A stretch of 64,000 bases of DNA. Origin: Pyropia yezoensis (taxonomy: Eukaryota > Rhodophyta > Bangiophyceae > Bangiales > Bangiaceae). The notes beneath the pieces are model-generated. The model was not told where the DNA came from and ran no database searches. It saw only the letters and a list, made by a program, of their open reading frames with translations. The first letter of the stretch is position 1, and each line of letters opens with the position of its first letter. Positions 32,270-41,835 of the stretch are shown piece after piece. The translations under genes were made by a program, and so were the position numbers. The DNA is taken from contig CM020618.1 of the NCBI GenBank assembly GCA_009829735.1, positions 1,920,882 through 1,984,881 on the forward strand, read 5' to 3'.

Positions 32270-32661
32270 GACGGTCGACGCGCGCCGCTCGAAGCAAGGG
32301 GGCACAGCGGCGTCAATGGGGACGTGGGCAGGCCTCTTCGAGTCGCTCCACCGTCAGGGCTGCGGCGACCGCTCCTACCGCCAGACTTCACTCTCTCGAT
32401 GGTCTCCACCGCAGAGTGCACCTGTCGGAGGTCAGGCATGCACCTCAACCGAACTACTCAGCGCCATGCGAGGATGGCATGGCAATTATTCTGTAAGAAG
32501 GTACACTTATCCACGTGTCAAAGACGGACTTGGTCACCAGTGCTGCTGCTGCTGGCGCTGCTCCCTCCTTTTCCGCGGTGCCAGCTCCCCCGCGGCAGGC
32601 CCTCTCCCGCCACAGCCCTCCCGTCTTCCCAACCATCTTCCCCCTGTCGTACGGCCGAGCA
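32270..32661. promoter_or_regulatory. Divergent intergenic region, CpcT / MLH3
   Basis: 392 bp separate the two start codons, so both promoters must overlap or lie close together, unless MLH3 starts further upstream. A lower-G+C patch with CCACGTGTCA (a G-box-like CACGTG core) lies at 32511-32520. A CACGTG core is a common plant light/bHLH-bZIP site; its role here is unproven. Confidence 0.4.
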
Positions 32662-35496
32662 ATGGTCGAAGGTGGGCGGGCCCCTCCCCTCGTCCCCGCG
32701 GCCGCGCGGCGCATGTTGCCTGGCAATTCCCCCCCTTTCCCTCACGCGGCGCTGTCGCCGCAGGTCGGCGGTGCCTCCGCTCCTCGCTCCCCCACGTCGC
32801 CCCCCCCCGCCGGCAGCCCGCCGCCTCCCCCTAGCCGCCTCCTCCGCCCCGCAGTTCGCTCCCTCGATGGAGCCGCCACAGCCGCCCTGCGGTCGACGCT
32901 GGCAGTGCCAACGTACGCCGCCGCCGTCGAGCTCCTGGCCCGCTTAGTCACGGCAGCGGGCGCCACCGATGTGGTCATTGCCGCCCACCCGCACGCTCTG
33001 GCCATGACGGTGCGCCACAGAGGCGGGCGTGGCGGCCATGACCTTCTTCTTTACGCAGACGGCAGACCGGGGCTGGCCGAGGTGGCTGAGGTTGCCGAGG
33101 TGACCCTGATGCCCGCCCCCGCTACCCCTGGTCGGCTGGCTACCCCGTTGCGCCTTCGGCCGACGGTCGCCGGCTTGACCGCCGTGCCGACCACCGCGGT
33201 CCCCGATGGGTTTCCCTCTGGTGGTGGCAGTGGCGAAAAGGAAGACGCCGCAGACACGGTCACCATTGCCGTCCGCCGCCTCTTTGCGCGCGTCCCCGTC
33301 CGGCGGCGGCTGACGGTAACCACCCCCGTGGCGTCCGTCATGACCGATGCCCGCCGGCTTTTGCTGCCGCTGGCTGCAGCTCATCCGCGCTCCCGACTAT
33401 GCCTCACAGACTCGGCAGGCGTGGTGTGGCTGGACGTCCCGCCCGCAGCGGTTGCGTCGGCGGCGGCAGTGGCGGTCGGGACGCCTAGGGAGGCGACAAG
33501 AGCGACGCCAGCAGCGGCGGGCGGCGCCTCCCCCGACCGGGTGGCAGCCCTATTTGGCCCCGCCACTGCCCGGCAGATGGTGCCGCTGCGCGCCGTGGAG
33601 GCGGCGGGTGGCGTCTCGGTTCGCGGCGCGGCGTCCATGGTGGCGGTGGGCGGCGCCGGTGGCCCCGCTGCTGCCGACGTGCAGGTGCTGCTGCTCGGTG
33701 GGGTGCCGGCCTTGGCGACCGGTGCGGCCGCTGCCTCTGCCCTTGCCGCGTGGCGGCGACACGCCCCCTACCCTCCGCGGGCGGTGGTGGGGGGGGCGGG
33801 CCGCCACCGGACGCCCGCGTTTTTGCTCGACGTACGTCTGCCGGCGGGGTGGTGGACGCATGCCGCGGTTACCACGGCGGCGATGGCCACCCGGCGGCGG
33901 CCGCGGCCGATGCGGCCACCACGGCCGGTGGCCGGTGCCGACGCCAGCGTGGGCACCGACTCTGAAGGCAGGGCGCGGGGATGTGACCCCGTCGAGTCCC
34001 TCTTGGCTGCTGTCGCTGCGGCCCTTGACGCGGCGTTTGCGTCGCTGTTCCGTCGGTGTCCCTCCCCGACGGCCAGCCCGTCGACCGACGGCGTCGATGT
34101 CGTTGCTCCCGCCGAAGGACATCCCCGGCAGGCGCGGCTGAGCCTGCGAAGGGCAAAGCGTCGGCGCATTGGGGTGGAGGTGCTGGTGGCGGGCCCTCTG
34201 GGGGGCGAGCACAAGGACCCCGAGGCGAGGGTCCGGATTGCCCCTGCCGCCACTACCGCTCCACGCGGGGGCGCTTTTGCGGGCGACCTGATTCCCCGGC
34301 GGTCCCTGCCCATGGGTGGAAGCGCTCACACCGCCAGAGTCGTCGCCCCGGGTGCCGCCTCCGCTGGTGCGGTTGCTGTCGCTGCCGCCGCCCGGTGCCC
34401 GCCGTCGGCCGCGTCGTCGGCTAGCCGTCTTACTCACCGATCGGCGGCAGAAATTCGGGCAGCCCAAGCCGCCTGTAGCCGCCTCTGGACCGCCCCACAG
34501 CCGGCTGGCTCTGGCCGGCGTGTGCGGGCTGCCGGGGCGGCCCGCGGCGGCCACGGTAGTGGCGGTTTGTGTGGTTCGGCGTTTCCCCTCCCCACCGACG
34601 GCGCCTGGTCGAGTGGCGTCCCGCTGCGCGTCAGCCGCGGGCAACTGCGGCGTGCGCGGCTGCTCGGCACCGCCGCGTCGGCAGTGTTGCTGCTGGCCAT
34701 TGACGGTGTGGTAGTGGCGGTGGACCAACATGCTGCTGATGAGCGGGTACGCTTTGAGGCCCTCCGCGGGGTGGCCGCGGCGCAGCTGCGTGATGCGTTG
34801 TACGACGGGGGAGGCGTTGCCGCAGGCGGGGCCAACGGGGCGACGCCTCTGCCGTCTGCCGCGCTGCGGGCGCCGGCGGCACTCCACCTGGGCGCCGCCG
34901 ACGTGGCGGCGCTGGGGGGGCGTGCCGCCGAGGCGGCAGCGCTGGGCTGGATGCTGGAGCGGGCGCCGCCAACGCCGCCAAGGGGGGAAGGCGCGGGCAG
35001 AGGGAACGGGAGCGCCGCGGGGGAGTGGACCCTGACGGGCGTGCCCGTCGTGGCGGGCGTGCCGGTCGTCGGGGTGGCGGCGTTTCGGTCGTGGCTCGCC
35101 TCCCCTCCGCCCCGCCCTTTGCCACGTCTACCGGCAGCGTCGCGGGTGGGGGGATGGGACGACGAGGTGGCCAGGGAAGCGGGAGGCGCCGCCCACTCTA
35201 CTCCCCCCTTGGCGGTGGTCCTTCCTCCGCCGTTTATCGCCGCCCTCGCCGCCCGTGCGTGCCACACGGCCGTCCGCTTTGGCGACGAGCTTCCTCGCGC
35301 CGCCGCCGCGGCGCTACTGCGCCAGCTGGCCTGTGCGGCCAACCCGTTTGTGTGTGCCCACGGGCGGCCAGCGGTGGTTCCGCTGGCGGTATTGGGAGGG
35401 GAAGGGGTGGAGGGGGGGGGCGGGGGGGCGGCCGGTGAGACTGACCCCACCTCGGCCACCGCCGCCCTGGGGATACCGTTGTGGAGCTACCGTTAA
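32662..35496 (+). CDS. MLH3: MutL homolog MLH3, with degenerate ATPase motifs
   Basis: 944 aa from the ATG at 32662; an earlier start through a spliced exon is possible (acceptor-like CGCCGCAG near 32762). MLH3 pairs with MLH1 as the MutLgamma nickase in meiotic crossing-over and mismatch repair. The C-terminal endonuclease domain is clear: DQHAADERVRFE at about residue 688 (metal site) and, near the end, ACHTAVRFGDEL plus CAHGRP at about residue 898. The N-terminal GHKL part is recognisable from RSLDGAATAALRSTLAVP and VRRLFARVPVRRR. The catalytic motifs look altered: the expected E-x2-N-x2-D-A helix reads VELLARLVTAAGAT, and no clear DNGxG or GFRGEAL follows (only ADGRPG). A long Ala/Arg/Pro-rich linker separates the halves. 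No frameshift is visible in 2.8 kb, so it is probably expressed. Confidence 0.8.
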   Translation: MVEGGRAPPLVPAAARRMLPGNSPPFPHAALSPQVGGASAPRSPTSPPPAGSPPPPPSRLLRPAVRSLDGAATAALRSTLAVPTYAAAVELLARLVTAAGATDVVIAAHPHALAMTVRHRGGRGGHDLLLYADGRPGLAEVAEVAEVTLMPAPATPGRLATPLRLRPTVAGLTAVPTTAVPDGFPSGGGSGEKEDAADTVTIAVRRLFARVPVRRRLTVTTPVASVMTDARRLLLPLAAAHPRSRLCLTDSAGVVWLDVPPAAVASAAAVAVGTPREATRATPAAAGGASPDRVAALFGPATARQMVPLRAVEAAGGVSVRGAASMVAVGGAGGPAAADVQVLLLGGVPALATGAAAASALAAWRRHAPYPPRAVVGGAGRHRTPAFLLDVRLPAGWWTHAAVTTAAMATRRRPRPMRPPRPVAGADASVGTDSEGRARGCDPVESLLAAVAAALDAAFASLFRRCPSPTASPSTDGVDVVAPAEGHPRQARLSLRRAKRRRIGVEVLVAGPLGGEHKDPEARVRIAPAATTAPRGGAFAGDLIPRRSLPMGGSAHTARVVAPGAASAGAVAVAAAARCPPSAASSASRLTHRSAAEIRAAQAACSRLWTAPQPAGSGRRVRAAGAARGGHGSGGLCGSAFPLPTDGAWSSGVPLRVSRGQLRRARLLGTAASAVLLLAIDGVVVAVDQHAADERVRFEALRGVAAAQLRDALYDGGGVAAGGANGATPLPSAALRAPAALHLGAADVAALGGRAAEAAALGWMLERAPPTPPRGEGAGRGNGSAAGEWTLTGVPVVAGVPVVGVAAFRSWLASPPPRPLPRLPAASRVGGWDDEVAREAGGAAHSTPPLAVVLPPPFIAALAARACHTAVRFGDELPRAAAAALLRQLACAANPFVCAHGRPAVVPLAVLGGEGVEGGGGGAAGETDPTSATAALGIPLWSYR

Positions 35497-35979
35497 CGCG
35501 CCGTGCAGCGGCGGTCGCACTCTGAGTAGGGCATGGCCACTTTAAGGCGTTTGGGCGCAACCGTCTTCGAGACGAGGTGGTGATGTTGCTGACAAGCGTC
35601 TCTCGTAAATCTACTTGACATTCTGTTCCATCGCCTCATGGAGGGGGCTGCCGCCTGTTCGTGCAGTTGTGATGTCGGCTGTGTCTCGGTGTAGTCGAGT
35701 ACATGGTCTGCGAGATCGTCTCGTGCCACCCTATAAACACGCCGATCTCTGATGGGTCACGTCACCGGTTCCACTTGCCGCCTGTGAGCGGGCCAGGTAG
35801 CCCAGCGGGCTAAAGCAAAAGAAACACGACCACAGACGTAAAGCATTCGTGTGATTGCCCAAGAAGCACGAAGAGAGAACCAAAGTGATGGACAAGAAGA
35901 GAGAAGTCAAACGGAATTGTCTCGCTTGAGGTGCTCGCGAAAACTCTCCACATACCGGTCCATGGGATGACAAAGAATT
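35497..35979. other. Intergenic stretch downstream of MLH3
   Basis: About 0.5 kb of moderate G+C holding the MLH3 3' region. No coding signature is visible on either strand. Confidence 0.55.
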
Positions 35980-36193
35980 ACTGTCAGTATTGGGTATTGT
36001 TTGACTGAGTATTGTCATTCGCGTGACAATACCCAGGCACGATCGATCGGCGATCATGGCCTTACAAAGGCCTCCATACTGCGATGAACGTCGATCGTTG
36101 CCAAGAACAGCAATGCGGTGGGCAAGGTATACAATTGTGTCAGCCATGCCATGGGCCGTGACATGGGCCGTGACATTGCCCAATACTGACTGT
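35980..36193. mobile_element. MITE-like 214-bp element with 20-bp terminal inverted repeats
   Basis: The ends 35980-35999 and 36174-36193 are inverted copies that match at 17 of 20 positions, with a perfect 12-bp core (GTCAGTATTGGG against its reverse complement). Inside lie a 9-bp-stem hairpin (GTATTGTCA, loop 36018-36023, TGACAATAC, 36009-36032) and two direct 12-nt copies of ATGGGCCGTGAC (36151-36174). It has no coding capacity and is much less G+C-rich than its surroundings. These are the features of a small non-autonomous DNA transposon. No convincing target-site duplication was found, so the family is unassigned. It lies 174 bp ahead of the eIF2A start codon. Confidence 0.5.
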
Positions 36194-36366
36194 ATGTGGC
36201 TGTACTGACAGCTTTTGTTGAGAAGAAACCGAAGTAGCACTCCGCCAGGAAAAACTCAAACCTCGTCTGCACCGCCGTCCTGGTCGTCGTCTTGGCGACG
36301 ACACGGCACATTTGCTTGCGTCGGAGTTGTTCCTCGTCGTGTTGGTGCAGCCGCGTCTTCACCACG

Positions 36367-38451
36367 ATGGGTGGTCTCCGCATCCTGCTGCGAAAGAGCA
36401 CTGGCACCTCCATTCTTCCGTATCGGGAGCCGACGGACGTCCCTGTGTCCGATGCCCCGGCAGCTGTGACCCTCCCGCCGTCGACAACGGACGTAATCTT
36501 TTCGGCGGATGGCGCCCTAGCGCTTTCCATTGAAGACGCCGACTGCCGGGCGGTCGTGCGGTCGACGGCGACTGGTGCGGAGGTGAGCCATTTTGGTGGC
36601 ACTGCTGATACTGCTGCGCCCGGCAAAGTCTCCGTAGTCGCCTTCTCCCCGTCTGCCACCGCGGTCCTTGCCTGGTGCCGCCCCGCGCAGGCGCATCTCT
36701 CACAAGAGGCGTTCCCCAACTTGTGCGTGTACCGTGTTGCCGACGGAGCCCGCGTCGCGGCCTGGCACCAGAAGCTCTTTGACCGCGAGAAGTGGCCGTA
36801 CGTTCAGTGGAGCAACGATGAGACGGTGGCGGCGCGGCTGACCAAGGCGGAGATATGCTTCTACGACACCACCGGCCCAGAGGCGGCGCCACCGGCGATT
36901 GGAAAGCCCCCGTACGCGCGACATCGTGTGGCAGGGGCGGGCGCGTTTCGGATTGCGCCCACGGGCGCACACGTGGCAGCGTTTGTGCCAGCTGGGGCGT
37001 CGTCACCTGGGCGCCTGATGCTGTTTACCGTCCCGACCCCTGCACGCGGTGGCGAAGCGCCCCCTGCCGATGAAGGCAACGGTGGTGCGCAGGAGGCGAC
37101 CGAGCCGCTGGCCTCGCGCTCCACGTTCAAGGCCGACGCGGTCGAGTACTCGTGGAACTCGCCCGGCACGGCCCTGCTGGCCACTACCTCCACCAACACC
37201 GACACCTCTGGCAAGTCTTACTATGGTGAGTCTGCCCTGTACTTTGCCACCCTCAAGGGAGAACCCCGCATTGAGCGTCTGGCGCTGCCAAAGGAGGGCC
37301 CCGTCTTTGCGGCCGACTGGAACGCGCAGGGAAACAGCTTTGTAGTGGTCTACGGATCCACCCCCGCCCGCGCCACCCTCTTCACCTCTGCAGCCAAGCC
37401 CGTGTTTGACTATGGCACCGGCCCACGGAATACCGCCCTTTTTGCGCCGTCGGTCGTCAGTCGGCGGCTCGTGCTCGCCGGCTTTGGCAACCTCCCCGGC
37501 GGGGTGGAAGTGTGGGACAAGGTTGCTGCCGCGCGCGTCGGTGCTTTCGACACTAACTGCGCGACGGCCTACGGCTGGGCACCCGACGGCCGACTCTTCC
37601 TGGCGGCCACCACCTTCCCACGGCTTCGCGTGGACAATGGGTACGCCATCTACCGCTACGACGGGTCGGTGGTGGAGCGTGTGGCGCTCCCCGAGGGGGA
37701 ATTCCTCCTGCAGGCCACCTTTGTGCCCACCCTGCCGGCCGACTTGCCGCCGCGGCCCAAGTCCCCCGATCGGGCGGCGGCGGCAGCGGCATCGGCGGCC
37801 GCGGCGGCGGCAGTGGGCATGCCGTCTGCGCCAGCGGCAGCGGCACTGCGCCCGGCGCCGGCGGTGGAGGCCTACCGCCCACCGGGGATGCGCGGCCGCG
37901 CGCCGGCGTTTAAGCTGCACGAGACGGTCGAGGCGGGCAAGGTGACAGGGGGGGTGTTCGGCGGCGGTGGCGGCGGTGGCGATGGCGGGGACGGCGCCAA
38001 GTCCCAGACGATCAGCTTTGCACGGCCCAAGCGGGCTATCGCGGGCCTGACAGAGGAGGACACGCCTGCTCCTGGGGGGATGACCAAGAGCCAGCGGAAG
38101 AACGCCAAGAAAAAGGAGAAGGCGGCCCGGGAAAAGGCGGCGGGCGGCGCGGTGGCCGTTGAGGCCAAGACCAATGGCGCGGCGGCGAGTGGGGCGACGG
38201 CACCCAAGGCGGCCGCCCCCCCGCCTCCGGCAGTGGCGACGGTGGATGTGGACGGCCTGGCCACGGTGGCAGAGGTGGAGAAGAAGCTGAAGGGGGTAGG
38301 CAAGAAGCTGCGCGCGGTGGACTCGCTGGCGGCAGACAAGGCAGCGGGGAAGGAGCTAAATGCGGAGCAGGTGATCAAGCTAGGAACGGCGGCCGCGCTG
38401 CGTGACCAGGTGGCGGCACTCGAGGCCCGCCTGGCTGCGCTGCGCACGTGA
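36367..38451 (+). CDS. EIF2A: Eukaryotic translation initiation factor 2A (eIF2A)
   Basis: An intronless gene of 694 aa starting MGGLRILLRKSTG (ACGATGG context). eIF2A is a WD40-type factor that can deliver Met-tRNA to 40S subunits on special mRNAs, independent of eIF2. The first 480 or so residues form the beta-propeller, with family motifs such as WPYVQWSNDE, SYYGESALYF and FGNLPGGVEVWD. RPPGMRGR-type sequence (YRPPGMRGRAPAF) follows near residue 525, then a Gly-rich loop, a basic SQRKNAKKKEK segment near residue 580, and a C-terminal coiled coil rich in K, E and A. The Ala-rich linkers are typical of this genome. The length is slightly above the usual 560-600 aa because of the linkers. Confidence 0.93.
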   Translation: MGGLRILLRKSTGTSILPYREPTDVPVSDAPAAVTLPPSTTDVIFSADGALALSIEDADCRAVVRSTATGAEVSHFGGTADTAAPGKVSVVAFSPSATAVLAWCRPAQAHLSQEAFPNLCVYRVADGARVAAWHQKLFDREKWPYVQWSNDETVAARLTKAEICFYDTTGPEAAPPAIGKPPYARHRVAGAGAFRIAPTGAHVAAFVPAGASSPGRLMLFTVPTPARGGEAPPADEGNGGAQEATEPLASRSTFKADAVEYSWNSPGTALLATTSTNTDTSGKSYYGESALYFATLKGEPRIERLALPKEGPVFAADWNAQGNSFVVVYGSTPARATLFTSAAKPVFDYGTGPRNTALFAPSVVSRRLVLAGFGNLPGGVEVWDKVAAARVGAFDTNCATAYGWAPDGRLFLAATTFPRLRVDNGYAIYRYDGSVVERVALPEGEFLLQATFVPTLPADLPPRPKSPDRAAAAAASAAAAAAVGMPSAPAAAALRPAPAVEAYRPPGMRGRAPAFKLHETVEAGKVTGGVFGGGGGGGDGGDGAKSQTISFARPKRAIAGLTEEDTPAPGGMTKSQRKNAKKKEKAAREKAAGGAVAVEAKTNGAAASGATAPKAAAPPPPAVATVDVDGLATVAEVEKKLKGVGKKLRAVDSLAADKAAGKELNAEQVIKLGTAAALRDQVAALEARLAALRT

Positions 38452-39451
38452 TCGGTCCCCTCCTCCGTCATTTTTCCTCCTCCCTCCCCCATTTCTTAAG
38501 ATACTACCGTGGTATGTGTTCAGCTCGGCGTCCCCCGCTCCATCTCTTACTTCCTTTCTCTTCTGCCCTCTGGCACCCCCGCATTCACCCCCCACCCTTT
38601 CCTTCCCCACCTCACCTCCAGTAAGCCACGCACCGCCGCGGCCCTGGGATTCGCCCCCTTCTCAGCCACATCGCGCCCAGGGCTGCCGCGTGTGCGCCCT
38701 CGCGTCGTCGCTGCAGAGAGGGAACGGCGGCAGCTGCCGCAACCCCCACCGCCGCATCCGGAACCGTTTTTGCCCCCACCCCCCCTTCCCTCCTCGCAGG
38801 GCACCAAAGAGGGTGCTCTTCTTCCCGCCCAGCAAGCAGGCCACAAAGGGCGCCCGTGACGATAGGCAATGGCAGCGGCTGACCCTGCCTAAAGTCAGCC
38901 CTCTACCCCCCCCTTCGTTCTTGGCAGAGGACTGGGATGTGGGAGCTGGGGGTGGCATGTTGGGCCTTTGCCGCGGGGGGCCCGGGGGGAACCGGGAGTG
39001 CCACGGGGCCGCCGCCCGCGCCGTGGTCGAAAGGCGGAGGCGCGGAGGTCAGGGGCAGCTGCGGCGGCAACGGCGGCGTCAGTGGCAGCGGCCGCTGCGC
39101 AGGCCGCGGTTGCCCTGCCGACGCGTGCCCGTCCGCGTCGCGGCCGTGAACTGGGCAGCCGCGACTTGGGCAGCGGGAGGGGGGAGGGGCGGTGGGGACA
39201 CGCGGAGAGGTGGCGGAAGACTGCTGTGCAAGGGAGAGGTCTGCAGGGTGGACAAATCGGAGGGATGAGTGTTGGGCTCCCACGGGCTGGAAGAAAGGTT
39301 CTTCACTTCTCACAAGACGAGGGACAGAAACAGTCCAAAAACACTGCTACCGTCGAGGCGAGTGCGGAGGGCACCATGGCGCCACCGTCAACCGGTCCCG
39401 ATGCACCCCCCCCCCCCCCGGCGTACGCTCAACCCCCCACCCTCCCCCCCC
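38452..39451. other. Convergent 3' spacer, eIF2A / SMP-30-like gene
   Basis: 1.0 kb between two gene ends. The first 200 bp are C/T-rich (likely eIF2A 3' UTR); the middle is G+C-rich with open frames of low complexity. No recognisable gene or RNA. Confidence 0.55.
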
Positions 39452-39662
39452 CTAAAAGAGGCGACCAAACCGCACCACATCAAACGCCCAGTCATCATAG
39501 TCGCCCGACGCGAGGTCAGCAAACTCCACCCCCGGCGGCACCTCGACCAGCCTCGAGTTGACCGCGTACAGCCACCCGCCGGCGGTGGCCAAGGTGGTGG
39601 GCGTGGCGAACCGGCGGTCCCTGACAATGCCCATCACCGCGGCGCTAGGGCGGCCGCGCCCC

Positions 39663-39711
<49 letters not shown>

Positions 39712-40738
39712 GGCAGCGGCGGTCCATCCGCACCACAGTCACCGACTGCCGGGTGGGGTTGGCGATGTACACGTCCCGCGGGCGGTCGGGGTGGCGGACC
39801 ATCCCGTCCACCCCCCCCATCACCGCCGTCGGGTTGCCATCCTCCCCGGGGAGGGAGCACTCGTCGCGGCGGCTGGCGGGCAGGCCGCACCGCACGTCCA
39901 CGCGGGTGGCCGTGCCGTCGGGGGGGAGGGTCACCGCGTAGAGGTGGGCGAGGCCAAAGTTGCCCACCAGCAGCGTCGGGGCCGTCGCCCATGGGCACCT
40001 GCCCCCATGGGCAGGGGCGCGGGGGCCGCCGCCGCCACCGCCCATCCCCTCTGGCAGGTACAAAATGCCGTTGCCGTTGGTGGCGTTGGCCCGCTCGTCC
40101 ATTTCAAAGCCGTCCAGCTCCACCCACGAAGTCTTTGTGGACGGCCACGGGGGCACGTACAGCAGGCGCGGGGCGAGGGCGTCGGTAAAGAAGACGCCAT
40201 GGCCGGGCGCCACCTCCGCGTCGTTGATCGACGATCGGCCGGCCGACGGCGAGCCGGGTAGCCGCAGGTGGACCACCGCCCCCGGCGCGTCCACCGGCCG
40301 GTTGCGGTCAATGGCGTAGGCGCCGCCGTCAATGCCCGCCACGTAGAGGACGTTGGCGCCGGCGTCAAAGGAGAGGCCCTTGGCGTAGGGGAGGGTGACC
40401 AGCAGGGACCCGCGGGAGGGGTGCGTAAAGTCCCCCCGGTACACCTCCCCCGTCACCAGGGAGGCAACGTAAAAGTCTGGGTACCGCCCAGCGACAATGC
40501 CTTCGGGGAAAAAACCGGGCGGCAGGGAGATGCGCGCCGGCAGCCGCCCGTCGAGGTAAGGGGAGGAGGAGGCGGAGGCGACGGTGGCCGTTGCCGCCAC
40601 GGGTCGGGGGGCGGTGGCGGCCACCCCCACCGCCACCGCGGAGGCGGTGGCGAGCAGCACCGCGACACGGCACACCCGCCACGTACGTTGGGCTGCCGCG
40701 GCAGACGCAGGCGCGCCGGTCTGGCGGGTCCCCCCCAT
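39452..40738 (-). CDS. Secreted SMP-30/gluconolactonase-like beta-propeller protein
   Basis: An intronless gene of 428 aa. The start (MGGTRQTG, then RVAVLLATASAVAVGVAA) is a signal peptide or anchor ending before about residue 50. From residue 75 the sequence is a six-bladed-propeller type: LPPGFFPEGIVAG, FYVASLVTGEVYRGD, LSFDAGANVLYVAG, LLVGNFGLAHLYAV, GGVDGMVRHPDRPRDVYIAN and a final blade with LYAVNSRL. The opening PxGFxPEGI...FYVgSLxxGxIYRGD is found in plant and fungal calcium-dependent phosphotriesterase-like proteins (SMP-30/LRE-like). The substrate is unknown. A run of about 16-17 Gly near residues 345-361 comes from a GGC/CCG repeat and is probably a surface loop. It is divergent from the bL25m gene, about 1.1 kb away. 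Confidence 0.65.
39664..39711. repeat. (CCG)n repeat inside the SMP-30-like CDS
   Basis: About 16 uninterrupted CCG units (poly-Gly on the coding minus strand). In frame, so length changes by slippage would alter only the Gly loop. Confidence 0.85.
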
Positions 40739-41835
40739 GGTGCCGTCAACGGATGGAGGCGGGAGGAACTGGACGGGGCACGGCCTGGGCTAGGGCCGGA
40801 TCGGACCGTGGCGAGCCGCCCTCGAAGGTGGTGGCGGTGGGGAGTCGGCGGAAAGCGTGGGGAGGGGGATTGACGAGGTCGTCGCTATCGGACACACGCG
40901 CTGGGGAGCGGGTCCATCCGCAGGGGCGCCACCACAAAAAAAACTGTGTGCACCATTTCCTCCGCCACGCGCCACGAGCGGCCGGTTGGCGCAGCGCCGG
41001 GGGGGTGGCAAGCGAGGGGCCGGCGGCGGTAGGCTCGCGGGATTCCCAATGGGATGCGCGACAAACACTGCGCTGGACAGGGCCGACATCCCTACACGCT
41101 ACCCGGCACGATGCGCTGGATCTGCCGCCACCCCGCACAAAGAAGCCCAGCCTGGCCGTCTCTGCAGAGGGAGCCCCCACCGGCTACAAGGGTGCTGGCT
41201 GTCCATTGGCAGAGGCGTGGGCGTCCAGTCGGTCCGCCACTGACGAGAAAGGTCAGAGGTCCGCGATGCAAATGTTGTGGAAGCCTCCGCGGTATACAGA
41301 GGCACAGCGCACAAGCCCCTTGACGCGACCCAAAGGCCAACTCTCTCCTCTCTTGAACAGCCCATCCGGCTGACCCACCATGTATGGTCTGAAGGGGTGG
41401 GAGCCAGCGACGTCACAACCTGCGAGCCGCGACCGTTGATGATGAAAGCTTCAAACAGTCGATGGGAGGGCGCTCTCTTGACGAGCTTGTCGCCGCCAAG
41501 CGACCCGCGCTCGGCTGTCGGAAGTGGTTACCACGTTGAGGCGAAGATGGACGATCCCACCAAAATCATGCTCGACTGGACCACAGACTCTCGGGACTTG
41601 GATCGCATAATTTCCTATCTGCATCCCCGTGATCCGTTTCCCCAGACAGGTCTGGTAGGGACACACCGCGCCCGCTTCCTTCCCCCGCTCCTCCGTCCAT
41701 CCCTCCCCCCTTGCGCCTCACCGGCCATCCCTCCCCCCTTCCGCCCCACCGGCCATCCCTCCCCCCTTCCCCCCTCCCTCCCCTTGCAACCCAAGTCTGC
41801 CCACGTGCCTGCGTGCGCGCGGCCTGCACCGCACC
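40739..41835. other. Divergent intergenic stretch, SMP-30-like / bL25m
   Basis: 1.1 kb without a supportable gene. Moderate G+C from 40920 to 41660. From 41690 to 41790 there are C/T-rich tandem units (CCGGCCATCCCTCCCCC type, two to three copies) that lead into the bL25m start, resembling the other pyrimidine leaders. Confidence 0.5.

Noticed and set aside
36000-36040. Transcription terminator hairpin
   Set aside because: The 9-bp stem-loop lies within the inverted-repeat element, and hairpin terminators do not apply to eukaryotic nuclear mRNA genes.
35731-36240. 169-codon minus-strand frame upstream of eIF2A
   Set aside because: It overlaps the MITE-like element, has no homology signature and reads through the inverted repeats.
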